This document shows positions 15,856 through 26,400 of a stretch of 37,852 nt of DNA, one piece after another. The translations under genes and the position numbers were made by a program. The stretch covers positions 1 to 37,852 of the forward strand of contig NZ_DAIDJE010000165.1 in NCBI RefSeq assembly GCF_027451485.1. Reading direction: 5' to 3'. Source of the stretch: Bradyrhizobium sp. (GTDB taxonomy: Bacteria > Pseudomonadota > Alphaproteobacteria > Rhizobiales > Xanthobacteraceae). Numbering within the stretch: the stretch's first letter is position 1; every line of letters begins with the position of its first letter. Under the pieces are notes generated by a model. It was given only the letters and a program-made list of their open reading frames with translations, had not been told where the DNA came from and made no database searches.

Positions 15856-16725
15856 ATGACGCAACTGCTTCTGTTTAACGTCACCAATGGGCTCATCATC
15901 GGTGCGTTCTACGTGCTGATGGCACTTGGCCTTTCGCTCATTCTCAATCTGAGCAACGTCATTAATTTCGCCCATGGCGGCTTTCTCGTCATCGGCGGCT
16001 ATATCGCCTACGCGATCACCCCCTATGTCGGCTTCTGGGGCGCGCTGGTGGTGGCGCCGCCGCTGACGGCGATCCTCGGGCTGATCACCGAGCGCGTGCT
16101 GATCCGGCCGCTTTACGGGCGCGATCCGCTCTACAGCCTGCTGCTGACCTTCGGCCTTGCTTTCATGATCGAGGACGGCACCCGCTTCATCTTCGGTCCG
16201 CAAGGCAAGCCGGTCACCGTTCCGCCCTTTCTGTCGCAACCGCTGAGCAACGACTTTTTCTTCATCACCGGCTACCGCCTTTTCATGGTGGGCACGGTGA
16301 TGATCGCTGTGGCGCTTCTGTTCCTGCTGCTCCGCTACACGCGGCTCGGCGTTCGCATCCGCGCCGGCGCGCTCGACCTTGAAACCGTCGCCGCGCTCGG
16401 GATCAACGTGCAAATGTTGCGGTCGCTCAATTTTGCCGTCGGTATCTTCCTCGCCGGGCTCAGCGGCGTGCTTGCCGCCGGACAATTGGGACTGGAGCCG
16501 ACGATGGGCACCGGCCTCCTGATGCCGAGCTTCATCGCCATCATCGTCGGCGGCATCGGCAGCCTCCCCGGAACGCTGTTCGGCGGACTTTTGATCGGCG
16601 TGGCGTCCGGACTGACGGCGGTGTTCTATCCGGCCGCGAGCGAGGCGGTCATGTACGTGCTGATGGCGGTCGTGCTGCTGGTGCGTCCGCGCGGATTGTT
16701 CGGCGAAGAAGGAATGCTGACTTGA
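15856..16725 (+). CDS. livH: LivH-family branched-chain amino acid-type ABC permease
   Basis: A protein of 289 residues, the normal length for LivH, with about eight membrane helices. It opens with GLIIGAFYVLMALGLSLILN and the family motif VINFAHGGFLVIGGYIAY. The LivH/M permease motif GIGSLPGTLFGGLLIGVASG lies near the C-terminus and contacts the ATPases. It forms the inner-membrane channel with LivM. The family imports branched-chain amino acids, but relatives carry urea, amides and aromatic acids, so substrate is left open. The spacing of GAAGGA to ATG 15856 is long (about 16 bases). The stop overlaps the start of livM by four bases. Confidence 0.9.
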   Translation: MTQLLLFNVTNGLIIGAFYVLMALGLSLILNLSNVINFAHGGFLVIGGYIAYAITPYVGFWGALVVAPPLTAILGLITERVLIRPLYGRDPLYSLLLTFGLAFMIEDGTRFIFGPQGKPVTVPPFLSQPLSNDFFFITGYRLFMVGTVMIAVALLFLLLRYTRLGVRIRAGALDLETVAALGINVQMLRSLNFAVGIFLAGLSGVLAAGQLGLEPTMGTGLLMPSFIAIIVGGIGSLPGTLFGGLLIGVASGLTAVFYPAASEAVMYVLMAVVLLVRPRGLFGEEGMLT

Positions 16726-17675
16726 GCGCCAAACAAAGCCGCAAGCTGATCGTCCTGGCGGCGATCTGGATCGCCTTGATCCTTGCTCCCTATTGGATGG
16801 TGCCGCTCGGCGGCTACACCGCGCTCGCCACCCGCGTGCTCGTGCTGGGGCTCGCCGCGATGTCGGTGAATTTCCTGTTGGGCTTCACCGGCGTGCTGTC
16901 ATTCGGTCACGCCGCCTGGTTCGGGCTCGGCGCCTATGGCGCCGGATTGACGCTGAAATTCCTCGCCCCGAGCACGCCGCTCGCCCTCGTGCTCGGCATG
17001 CTTCTGGGCGGCGTTTGCGGCGCGGTTCTCGGCACACTGCTCGTCAGGCGGCGCGGCGTCTATTTTGCGATGGTGACGATCGCCTTCGGCCAGGTGTTCT
17101 ATTACATCGCCTTCCAATGGAGCTCGCTGACCGGCGGCGACGACGGATTGCGCGGCTTCGAACGTCAGCCGATCGATCTCGGACTGTTCAAGCTCGATAT
17201 CCTGTCGGACGCCAACGCCTTCTACTATTTCGTGCTGTTCTGCTTTGCGCTAGCGGTCGGCGCCATGGGATTCATCCTCGGCTCTCCGTTCGGCCGCACC
17301 ATGATCGCCATCCGCGAAAATGAACGCCGCGCCCGTTTCCTCGGCATCCCGATCGAGCGGCACATCTGGATCGCCTTCACACTGTCCTGCTTCTTCATGG
17401 GATTTGCCGGCGCGCTCTATGCGCTGGTCAACAACTTCGCCGATCCCAGAGGCCTGCATTACAGCCAGTCCGGCGATTTCGTCATGATGGCGGTGATGGG
17501 CGGGATGCGCAACTTCTGGGGACCGCTGCTCGGCGCTGCGGTGTTCGTCGTCGTACAGGACTATCTGTCGAGCGTCACTGTGAACTGGATGTCTTTTCTG
17601 GGCCTGCTGTTTGTCCTGGTGGTGCTGTTCTTCCCACGTGGACTGCTGGGCTTTTTGCAGCGGGGCAAGGCATGA
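16722..17675 (+). CDS. livM: LivM-family ABC permease
   Basis: A protein of 317 residues with about nine to ten membrane helices and the LivM signatures LLGFTGVLSFGHAAWFGLGAY and MIAIRENERRARFLGIP, followed by GGMRNFWGPLLGAAVFVVVQDYL. The start is a TTG at 16722 that overlaps the livH stop (TTGA). GAAGGA lies just upstream, and no ATG occurs before the first membrane helix, so the rare start is well supported. It pairs with LivH in the inner membrane. The 3' end overlaps the first ATPase gene by four bases. Confidence 0.9.
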   Translation: MSAKQSRKLIVLAAIWIALILAPYWMVPLGGYTALATRVLVLGLAAMSVNFLLGFTGVLSFGHAAWFGLGAYGAGLTLKFLAPSTPLALVLGMLLGGVCGAVLGTLLVRRRGVYFAMVTIAFGQVFYYIAFQWSSLTGGDDGLRGFERQPIDLGLFKLDILSDANAFYYFVLFCFALAVGAMGFILGSPFGRTMIAIRENERRARFLGIPIERHIWIAFTLSCFFMGFAGALYALVNNFADPRGLHYSQSGDFVMMAVMGGMRNFWGPLLGAAVFVVVQDYLSSVTVNWMSFLGLLFVLVVLFFPRGLLGFLQRGKA

Positions 17676-18421
17676 ACGTCCTGGAAATCAACAACGTCAG
17701 CAAGCGGTTCGGCAATCTGGTTGCCGTGCGCGACGTTTCGCTCAACGTGGCCAAGGGCGAACTGTGCGCCATCATCGGACCCAACGGCGCCGGCAAGACC
17801 ACCTTCTTCAACCTGATCAGCGGCTTCTTCCCCCCGACGTCCGGCAGCATCATTTTCGACGGCAACGATATTACGCGGCTTTCGACGCATGAACGCGTGG
17901 TGCGCGGAATGGCGAGGACCTTCCAGATCACCGAAATCTTCCCTGAACTGACCGTGTTTGAAAACGTCCGTACCGCCGCGGAGGTCGCCGGCGGATATCG
18001 CCTGCGGCCGTGGATCAGCCGCGCCGAAAGCCTGAAACTTCACCATCGCGTCGAAGAAACGCTCAAGCTGGTGTCGCTGGAAGCCCGCGCTGACCGACTG
18101 GTCGGCGAGCTTGCCCATGGCGACCAGCGCGCGGCCGAAATCGCCATGGCGCTGGCGCTCAATCCGCATCTGCTTCTGCTCGACGAGCCGACCGCCGGCA
18201 TGGGCGACGGCGAGACGTATCAGATCACCCAGCTGATCCGCCGGCTGCACCGCGACAGCAACTACACGATCGTGCTGATCGAACACGACATGCGCGTGGT
18301 CTTCCATCTGGCTGATCGCATTTGCGTGCTGGACCAGGGCCGGATGCTGGCGCAGGGCACCCCGAAGGAAATTGCCGCCAACGAGACCGTTCAGGCCGCC
18401 TATCTCGGAAACGCCGCATGA
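17672..18421 (+). CDS. livG: LivG-family ABC transporter ATPase
   Basis: A protein of 249 residues. Walker A is GPNGAGKT (36-43), the signature helix reads LAHGDQR (148-153 and on) in place of LSGGQ, Walker B is LLLLDEP with Asp171 and Glu172, and the switch histidine is His205 (IEHDM). The LAHGDQ variant is common in LivG and urea-type relatives. It hydrolyses ATP on the cytoplasmic face to drive import together with LivF. ATG 17672 overlaps the livM stop (ATGA), and the stop overlaps livF in the same way, so all four transporter genes are translationally coupled. Confidence 0.92.
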   Translation: MNVLEINNVSKRFGNLVAVRDVSLNVAKGELCAIIGPNGAGKTTFFNLISGFFPPTSGSIIFDGNDITRLSTHERVVRGMARTFQITEIFPELTVFENVRTAAEVAGGYRLRPWISRAESLKLHHRVEETLKLVSLEARADRLVGELAHGDQRAAEIAMALALNPHLLLLDEPTAGMGDGETYQITQLIRRLHRDSNYTIVLIEHDMRVVFHLADRICVLDQGRMLAQGTPKEIAANETVQAAYLGNAA

Positions 18422-19140
18422 CCGCCGCACTCACTGCCGAAGGCCTCCACACCTATTACGGCAAGAGCCACATCCTCCATGGCGTCAGCCTCTCGGTCGT
18501 CGAAGGCAAGATCACCGCGCTGCTCGGCCGCAACGGCGCCGGCAAAACCACCACGCTGCGAAGCCTGATGGGGCTGACCGCGCCGCGTGAGGGCAAGGTT
18601 ACGGTGTTCGGCCAGGAGACGACGCGCTGGCCGACGTTCCGCATCGCCGAGCTTGGGGTCGGCTACGTTCCGGAAGGCCGGCGCATCTTCGCCAATCTCA
18701 GCGTCGAGGAAAATCTCAAGGTACCGCTGGAGCGCGGCGGTCCCTGGACGATTCCGCGCATCTATCAGCTTTTTCCCCGCCTTGAGGAACGCAAGGACAA
18801 CCGCGGCCGTCAGTTGTCCGGTGGCGAGCAGGAAATGCTCTCCATCGCGCGGGCGCTGTTGCTCAATCCGAAGCTGCTCATCCTCGACGAGCCTTCCCAG
18901 GGCCTCGCGCCGCTGATCGTGCGCGAGGTATTCCGCATCGTTCAGCAGATGAAGGCCGAGGGCATTTCGGTGCTGCTGGTTGAACAGAATGCGCGCATGA
19001 GCCTGGAGATTGCCGACGACGCCTATGTGCTCGACGACGGCATTGTGGTCTATTCGGGAACCGCGCGCGAACTCGCAGCCGATGATGCACGCGTTCGTTC
19101 CCTGGCCGGCGCCAGCGCCGAAGAATGGACGATTGCCTAG
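18418..19140 (+). CDS. livF: LivF-family ABC transporter ATPase
   Basis: A protein of 240 residues. Walker A is GRNGAGKT (37-44), signature LSGGEQ (133-138), Walker B LLILDEP with Asp157/Glu158, and the switch position is Gln190 (LVEQNA), as is normal for LivF. The LivF-specific VGYVPEGRRIFANLSVEENL block is present at about 81-100. I chose ATG 18418, which overlaps the livG stop (ATGA); the frame is open further upstream only as a shadow of livG. It closes the importer operon. No clear terminator follows. Confidence 0.92.
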   Translation: MTAALTAEGLHTYYGKSHILHGVSLSVVEGKITALLGRNGAGKTTTLRSLMGLTAPREGKVTVFGQETTRWPTFRIAELGVGYVPEGRRIFANLSVEENLKVPLERGGPWTIPRIYQLFPRLEERKDNRGRQLSGGEQEMLSIARALLLNPKLLILDEPSQGLAPLIVREVFRIVQQMKAEGISVLLVEQNARMSLEIADDAYVLDDGIVVYSGTARELAADDARVRSLAGASAEEWTIA

Positions 19141-19274
19141 GCTTGCGCTCGTGATCGGTCTGCCGGACAGCAGGCCACCTGCCAGCGGCAATGCTGCAAA
19201 ACCGGCCGACTTGGAGACGGAAGCCCCCAAGAAACCAGCGGCGGCCTTTCGCCTGAGGCGCTTTGCCCGTACAA

Positions 19275-19304
19275 TTGACGAAAATCCAGGCGATTGGGTC
19301 TTTA
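19275..19304 (+). promoter_or_regulatory. Possible promoter upstream of the MCE-protein gene
   Basis: TTGACG (19275-19280) is a near-consensus -35, followed after 18 bases by TCTTTA (19299-19304), a weak -10. It ends 27 bases before ATG 19332, which would leave a short leader. Low confidence. Confidence 0.25.
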
Positions 19305-19331
19305 GACAGTCTATTGAATGCGGCTTCCCCG

Positions 19332-20171
19332 ATGAAGAAGCGCTCCGGCAATCTCGTGATCGGAACCGTGACGCTCGCGATTCTTGCGACGGGGTTCGTG
19401 GGTCTGCTCGGCGTGCGGAAATTCCACGCCGTCTCCAAGCAAACCCGGCTGCGCGTCGTGTTCGAGGGAGGCTCGGCGAGCGGCCTGCGCCGGGGCGGCA
19501 GCGTCAATTTCGATGGCGTGCAGGTGGGCGAGATCGTTTCTCTCAAGCTCGACAACCCGCGCAAGGTCATTGCCGAGGTGAGGGTCGATAAGAATGCGCC
19601 GATCCGGAAGGACACGGTCGCGGGGCTTGAGTTCCAGGGGCTCACCGGCATTGCGGCGATTTCCCTGATCGGCGGCGAGTCTGCCGAGCCGCCCCCGCCA
19701 ACCGGCAAGAACGGCATTCCGACGCTGACGGCAGACCTGAGCGAAATCCAGTCGATCCGCGATACGCTGCACAATGTCGACCGGATTCTCGTCGACAATC
19801 AAACGACGATCAAGGATGGGCTGTTGAGCTTCGAGACCTATACGGCTTCGCTGGCCGGCCAGGGCGATGCCATCGATCAGGCCCTTGCCAGGGCCGATGC
19901 CGCCTTCGCGGGTTTCGATAGCGTGATTGCACGGATTGATAACGCATTTCCTGGATTCACAGATGGCAAGGCGGAGGAGCTATTCGATAGGATGCGCCAG
20001 ATTCGCGAATTCGCGCGCACGTTTGACAAGAAGTCCGGAGTCGTCATGGAGGAGGCGCGGCAAACGCTGCTCGACGTCAGCGAAGGCGCCAACAAGATAA
20101 CGATGAAATTCGACCCGCGAGCTGCTGTCAGCACTCCGCGGCCGCCGCGGCGGCAAGTCCCGCGCCGCTAG
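19332..20171 (+). CDS. MCE/MlaD-family protein, orphan
   Basis: A protein of 279 residues with one N-terminal membrane helix at about 9-29 (LVIGTVTLAILATGFVGLLG) and a single MCE domain at about 38-115, including LRRGGSVNFDGVQVGEIVSLKLD and the hydrophobic pore-loop region LEFQGLTGIAAISLIGG. A long helical, coiled-coil-like C-terminal region follows. MlaD-type proteins form periplasmic hexamers anchored in the inner membrane that carry lipids. No MlaE permease, MlaF ATPase or MlaB lies beside it, so partners must be elsewhere. I chose ATG 19332, which gives a normal membrane anchor; a TTG at 19263 would add a 23-residue unlikely leader. The ribosome-binding site is weak. It lies 191 bases after livF. 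Confidence 0.8.
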   Translation: MKKRSGNLVIGTVTLAILATGFVGLLGVRKFHAVSKQTRLRVVFEGGSASGLRRGGSVNFDGVQVGEIVSLKLDNPRKVIAEVRVDKNAPIRKDTVAGLEFQGLTGIAAISLIGGESAEPPPPTGKNGIPTLTADLSEIQSIRDTLHNVDRILVDNQTTIKDGLLSFETYTASLAGQGDAIDQALARADAAFAGFDSVIARIDNAFPGFTDGKAEELFDRMRQIREFARTFDKKSGVVMEEARQTLLDVSEGANKITMKFDPRAAVSTPRPPRRQVPRR

Positions 20172-20366
20172 ATATTCGCGAAGCAGGCACCCTGGCCGAA
20201 CGCGAGGTTCCCGCCGCGGAACACCGTGATGGCACCGAAAGCCTGCTCGCAAAAATCTTTGAATTTGCGTGGAACGAATATTCATTTGCCGAATTAGTTT
20301 CCCTAGTTCGAAACTCACCTACTATCTTCTTGTAATATCAAATGTATTTCTCTTGCTTTGTGACCG

Positions 20367-20389
20367 TTCGCACGATTTGATCGTGCGAA
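20367..20389 (+). promoter_or_regulatory. Perfect hairpin in the leader of the poly-HAMP kinase gene
   Basis: TTCGCACGAT (20367-20376) and ATCGTGCGAA (20380-20389) are perfect inverted repeats with a three-base loop, 57 bases upstream of the ATG. It could be an operator for a dimeric regulator or an RNA stem in the leader. No T-run follows. The rest of the 275-base intergenic stretch is AT-rich at 20260-20360 and probably holds the promoter, but I see no clear -35/-10 pair. Confidence 0.5.
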
Positions 20390-20446
20390 GACCGACCCTT
20401 GTGCGCGCGGGCAGCGCGCCTTTTCGGCTTCTTCGAGGGGACTTCC

Positions 20447-23400
20447 ATGAGTGAACTCGGTTCGGCTGGCCCGTCCACGCGTCGGCGCGTCAAAATCAAG
20501 CCCTACGCCAACGGAAAGCCGGACCCGTCGCAGGAGTTGCTGCAAGCCTTGCAGGCGATGCGCAGCGGCGACTTCTCGGTTCGAATGACCGGAAATCATC
20601 TCGGCATCGAGGGCAAGATCGCGGACACCTTCAACGAGATCGTGGCGGCCAATCAGCGGATGGCGCAGCAGCTCGAGCGCGTCGGCCAGGTGGTCGGTCG
20701 CGAGGGCAAGACGCGCCAGCGCGTCCGGTTTGGTCTCGCCAGCGGCTCGTGGGCCGATATGGAAAATTCGGTCAATACCCTGATCGATGATTTGCTGTGG
20801 CCGACGCGCGAGGTGACGCGCGCCGTCGCCGCCGTGGCGCAAGGCGACCTGTTGCAGACCGTGAAGCTCGACGTCGATGGCCGCCCGCTCGGCGGCGAGT
20901 TCCTTCAATCGGCGACCCTCGTCAACACGATGATCAAGCAGCTTTCCGTGTTCACGTCCGAAGTGACGCGCGTCGCACGCGAAGTCGGCACGGAAGGCAA
21001 GCTCGGCGGCCAGGCGCAGGTGCCCGAAGTGACGGGCGTGTGGAAAGACCTGACCGAGAGCGTCAACTCGATGGCCAACAACCTGACCGGTCAGGTCCGC
21101 AATATCGCCGAAGTGACGATCGCGGTCGCCAACGGCGACTTGTCCAAGAAGATCACCGTCGACGTGCGCGGCGAGATTCTTCAGCTCAAGGAAGCCATCA
21201 ACACGATGGTGGACCAGTTGCGTTCGTTCGCCTCGGAAGTGACGCGCGTGGCGCGCGAGGTCGGCACCGACGGCAAGCTTGGCGGCCAGGCGATCGTGCC
21301 CGGCGTCGGCGGCACCTGGAAGGACTTGACCGACTCCGTTAACGCGATGTGCGGCAACCTGACGGCCCAGGTGCGCAATATCGCCAACGTCACCACGGCG
21401 GTCGCACGCGGCGACCTTTCGCGCAAAATTACGGTCGACGTGCGCGGCGAAATTCTCGAGCTGAAGGACACCATCAACACCATGGTGGACCAGCTCAACT
21501 CGTTCGCCTCGGAAGTGACGCGCGTGGCGCGCGAGGTCGGCACCGAAGGCAAGCTCGGCGGCCAGGCCCAGGTGCCGGGCGTCGCCGGCACGTGGAAGGA
21601 TCTCACCGACAACGTCAACTTCATGGCCTCGAACCTGACCGCGCAGGTTCGCAATATCGCCGACGTCGCGACCGCAATCGCCGGCGGCGACCTTTCCAAG
21701 AAGATCACCGTGAACGTGTCGGGCGAGATCCTTCAGCTCAAGGAAACGCTCAATACCATGGTCGACCAGCTCAATGCCTTCGCCGGCGAAGTGACGCGCG
21801 TGGCGCGCGAGGTCGGCACCGAAGGACGCCTAGGCGGCCAGGCCAACGTGCTCGGTGTCGCCGGCACCTGGAAGGACTTGACCGAAAGCGTCAACTCGAT
21901 GGCGTCGAACCTGACCGCGCAGGTCCGCAACATCGCGGAAGTGACGACGGCGGTCGCCAACGGCGACTTGTCCAAGAAGATCACCGTCGACGTGCGCGGC
22001 GAAATTCTCGAGCTGAAGGACACGATCAACACCATGGTCGACCAGCTCAACGCCTTCGCCGGCGAGGTGACTCGCGTGGCGCGCGAGGTCGGCACCGAAG
22101 GCAAACTCGGCGGTCAGGCGCAGGTGCGCGGCGTCGCAGGCACCTGGAAAGACCTCACCGACAGCGTCAACTCGATGGCCAGCAATCTCACCGGCCAGGT
22201 CCGCAACATCGCCGAAGTCGCGACCGCGGTGGCGAAAGGCGACCTGTCGAAGAAGATCACCGTGAACGTGTCGGGCGAAATCCTTCAGCTCAAGGAAACG
22301 CTCAACACCATGGTCGACCAGCTCAACCGCTTTGCGGGCGAGGTGACGCGCGTCGCGCGCGAGGTCGGCACCGAAGGCCGACTCGGCGGCCAGGCCAACG
22401 TGCCTGGCGTGGCCGGTACCTGGAAAGACCTGACCGACAGCGTCAACTCGATGGCCGGCAACCTGACGGCGCAAGTGCGCAATATCGCCGAGGTGACGAC
22501 CGCCGTGGCGCGGGGCGACCTGTCGCGCAAGATCACCGTGGACGTGAAGGGCGAAATCCTCGAACTGAAGAACACCATCAACACGATGGTGGACCAGCTC
22601 AACGCCTTCGCTTCGGAAGTCACCCGCGTGGCGCGCGAAGTCGGGACCGAAGGCAAGCTCGGCGGCCAGGCCCAGGTGCCTGAAGTGGCCGGCACCTGGA
22701 AGGACCTCACCGACAACGTCAACTTCATGGCATCGAACCTGACCGCGCAGGTCCGCAACATCGCCGAAGTCGCCACCGCGATCGCGGGCGGCGACCTGTC
22801 GAAGAAGATCACCGTGGACGTGCGCGGCGAAATCCTGCTGCTCAAGGACACGCTGAACACCATGGTCGAGCAGCTTCGTTCGTTCGCGGCCGAGGTGACG
22901 CGCGTGGCGCGCGAGGTCGGCACCGAAGGCCGCCTCGGCGGCCAGGCCGTCGTGCCCGGCGTCGGCGGAACCTGGAAAGACTTGACCGACAACGTCAACC
23001 TGCTCGCCGCGCACCTCACCACCCAGGTCCGTAACATCGCCGAAGTCACCACGGCTGTGGCGCGCGGCGACCTGTCGCGCAAGATCACCGTGGACGTGAA
23101 GGGTGAAATTCTCGAACTGAAGAACACCATCAATACGATGGTGGACCAGCTCAACGCTTTCGCCGGCGAAGTGACCCGCGTGGCGCGCGAGGTCGGCACC
23201 GAAGGCAAGCTCGGCGGCCAGGCGCAGGTGCCGGGCGTCGCCGGCACCTGGAAAGACCTGACCGACACCGTCAACTTCATGGCTGCCAACCTGACGGAGC
23301 AGGTGCGCGGCATCGTCAAGGTCGTGACCGCGGTCGCCAACGGTGATCTGAAGCAGAACCTCACGGTGAAATCGAAGGGCGAGGTTGCGGCACTCGCCGA

Positions 23401-26400
23401 GACCATCAACAACATGACCGAGACGCTTGCGACCTTCGCCGAACAGGTGACGAGCGTGGCGCGCGAGGTCGGGGTGGAAGGCCGCCTCGGCGGTCAGGCG
23501 AACGTGCCGGGCGCAGCCGGTACCTGGAAGGATCTGACCGGCAACGTCAACCTGCTGGCGGCCAACCTGACCTCCCAGGTTCGCGCCATCGCGGAAGTGG
23601 CGACTGCCGTGACCAAGGGTGACCTGACCCGTTCGATTCAGGTCGACGCCAGAGGCGAAGTCGCGGAGTTGAAAGACAACATCAACACCATGATCACCAA
23701 TCTCCGCCTCACCACCGACCTCAACACCGAACAGGACTGGCTGAAGACCAACCTCGCCCGCTTCACCAACATGCTGCAGGGCCAGCGCGACCTGGCCACC
23801 GTGGGCCGCCTGCTCCTCACCGAGCTTACGCCGCTGGTCAATGCGCATCGGGGCGTAATCTATCAGGTCCAGTACGAGGAGAGTCCGCAACTGCGCCTGC
23901 TGGCCGCCTATGCCGGCGACGGCGCCAATCCGCATCTGCAAGTGATCCAGCTCGGCGAAGGCCTGATCGGGCAATGCGCCATGGACAAGCGGCAACGGCT
24001 GGTTGCCGATATCCCGCAAGACACGATGCCGGTCAATTCGGCACTGATGCGCGTGACGCCGAAGAACCTGGTGGTGCTGCCCGTTCTGTTCGAGAACCAG
24101 GTCAAGGCAGTGATCGAACTTGCTTCGGTTTCGAGCTTCACCACCTCGCAGATGACCTTCCTCGAACAGCTCACTGACTCGATCGGCATCGTGCTCAACA
24201 GCATCGAGGCCACGATGCAGACCGAAGGTCTCTTGACGCAATCGCAACAACTCGCGGGCGAATTGCAGACCCAGCAGAAGGAATTGCAACAGACAAACGA
24301 GCAGCTCGAGCAGAAGGCCCAGCAGCTCGCCGAACGCAACGTCGAGGTGGAACGCAAGAACCAAGAAATCGAGCAGGCACGACGCGCGCTCGAGGAAAAA
24401 GCCACCGAGCTTTCACTGACTTCCAAGTACAAGTCGGAATTCCTCGCCAATATGTCCCACGAGCTCCGGACGCCGCTCAACAGCATCCTGATTCTGGGGC
24501 AGCAGCTGACCGAAAATCCCGACGGCAATTTGACGCCGAAGCAGGTCGAATTCGCGCGCACCATCCATGGCGCCGGCACCGACCTGTTGAACCTGATCAG
24601 CGACATTCTCGATCTTTCGAAGATCGAATCCGGGACGGTGACGGTCGAGGCCGAAGAAATCCTCGTTGCCAACCTGCTGGAAACCATCGGTCGTCCATTC
24701 CGTCACGAAGCGGAAAACCGGCATCTTACCTTCGACCTCGCGGTCGATCCGCATCTTGGACGAAGCATCCATACCGACTCCAAGCGGTTGCAGCAGGTCC
24801 TGAAGAACCTGCTCTCCAACGCCTTCAAGTTCACCGCAGAGGGCGGCGTCCGCCTCAGTGTCTCGGCCGCGCTTGGCGGCTGGAGCGCCGACCACCCCGT
24901 GCTCGATCATTCGCCCGCGGTGGTCGCTTTCGAGGTGTCCGACACCGGCATCGGCATTCCACAGGACAAGCAGAAGCTGATCTTCGAAGCGTTCCAGCAG
25001 GCGGACGCCGGCACCAGCCGGAAATACGGTGGTACGGGGCTTGGCCTTGCGATCAGCCGCGAGCTGGCAAGCCTGCTCGGCGGCGAAATCCATCTGCAAA
25101 GCACGCCCGGCAAGGGCAGCGTATTCACGCTCTATTTGCCGCTGAAATATTCCGGGCCGACGGTTGCGCCGCGTGGCAACGTGCCTGCGCAACCGTCGCA
25201 GCCGGGCCTTGCACCAGCGATGCATGCCAGCACGCAGGAGCGCGTCATCGAGCAGTTGCCGGACGACCGGCTGAACCTCGAGCCCGGCGACACCATTCTC
25301 CTGATCGTCGAGGACGATACGCACTACGCGCGGGTTCTGGTGGATCTCGCTCGCGACAAGGGTTTCAAGGTTCTGATCGCGACGAGAGGCGCCGAAGCGC
25401 TCGACCTCGCCAAGCAATATCAGCCGACAGCCATTTCGCTCGACGTGTTCCTTCCCGACATGCTCGGCTGGACCGTGCTGAGCCAGCTCAAGCACAACCC
25501 GCTGACGCGGCACATTCCCGTCCAGATCATCACCCTCGACGAGGACCGGCAGCATGCGTTGGCGCGGGGTGCCTTCTCTTTCGTCAACAAGCCGACGACC
25601 ACCGAAGGTGTCGCGGCGGCTCTAACGCAGATCAAGGAATATGCCAGGCCCCGCCGCAAGCGCCTCTTGATCGTCGAAGACAACGCAGCCGAGCAGATGA
25701 GCATCAAGGAACTGCTTGGCCACGACGACATCGAGATCATCACGGCCGAAACCGGCGCCAGCGCCCTGACGACGCTGCGGGATTCGCCGTGCGACTGCGT
25801 GGTGCTCGATCTCAGACTGCCCGATATGAGCGGCTTCGAGGTACTCGATTCCATCCGAAAGGACGAATCCCTGTCGGAGGTTCCGGTGGTTGTCTTTACC
25901 GGCCGAGAACTCTCGGTCGAGGAAGACGCGGAGCTGCACAGCATGGCCCGCAGCATCGTCGTGAAGGGCGTGGAATCGCCTGAGCGCCTGCTCGACGAGA
26001 CCTCGTTGTTCCTGCACCGCGTGATCACGGAATTGCCGGTCGAGAAACAGCGGATGCTGGAAAAGCTCAACAGTTCCGACGAGGATCTGGTGGGCCGCAC
26101 CGCCCTTCTCGTCGACGACGACGCCCGCAACATCTTTGCGCTGTCGAGCGTCCTGGAACGGCGAGGCATGAAAGTGCTCACGGCGACGACCGGCAGCGAG
26201 GCGATCGCTTTGGTCGGCTCGAACCCGGAAATCGCCGTCGTGCTGATGGACATCATGATGCCGCAGATGGACGGTTATCAGACCATCGGCGTGATTCGGG
26301 CGAACCCGGCGTTCCGGCGGCTTCCGATCATTGCCTTGACCGCCAAGGCGATGAAGGGAGACCGGGAGAAATGCCTTGAGGCCGGGGCCTCCGATTACCT

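Noticed and set aside
20271..20300. GGAAC as a general-stress (EcfG) -35 element upstream of the poly-HAMP kinase
   Set aside because: No CGTT-like -10 occurs at 16-18 bases spacing.
20957..23716. Tandem repeats as a CRISPR array or non-coding satellite
   Set aside because: Units are 276 bases, contiguous without spacers, in frame and strongly conserved at protein level.
21830..24364. 844-codon - strand open frame under the poly-HAMP repeats, itself repetitive
   Set aside because: Its repeats simply mirror the sense 276-base repeats; no known domain and no ribosome-binding site.
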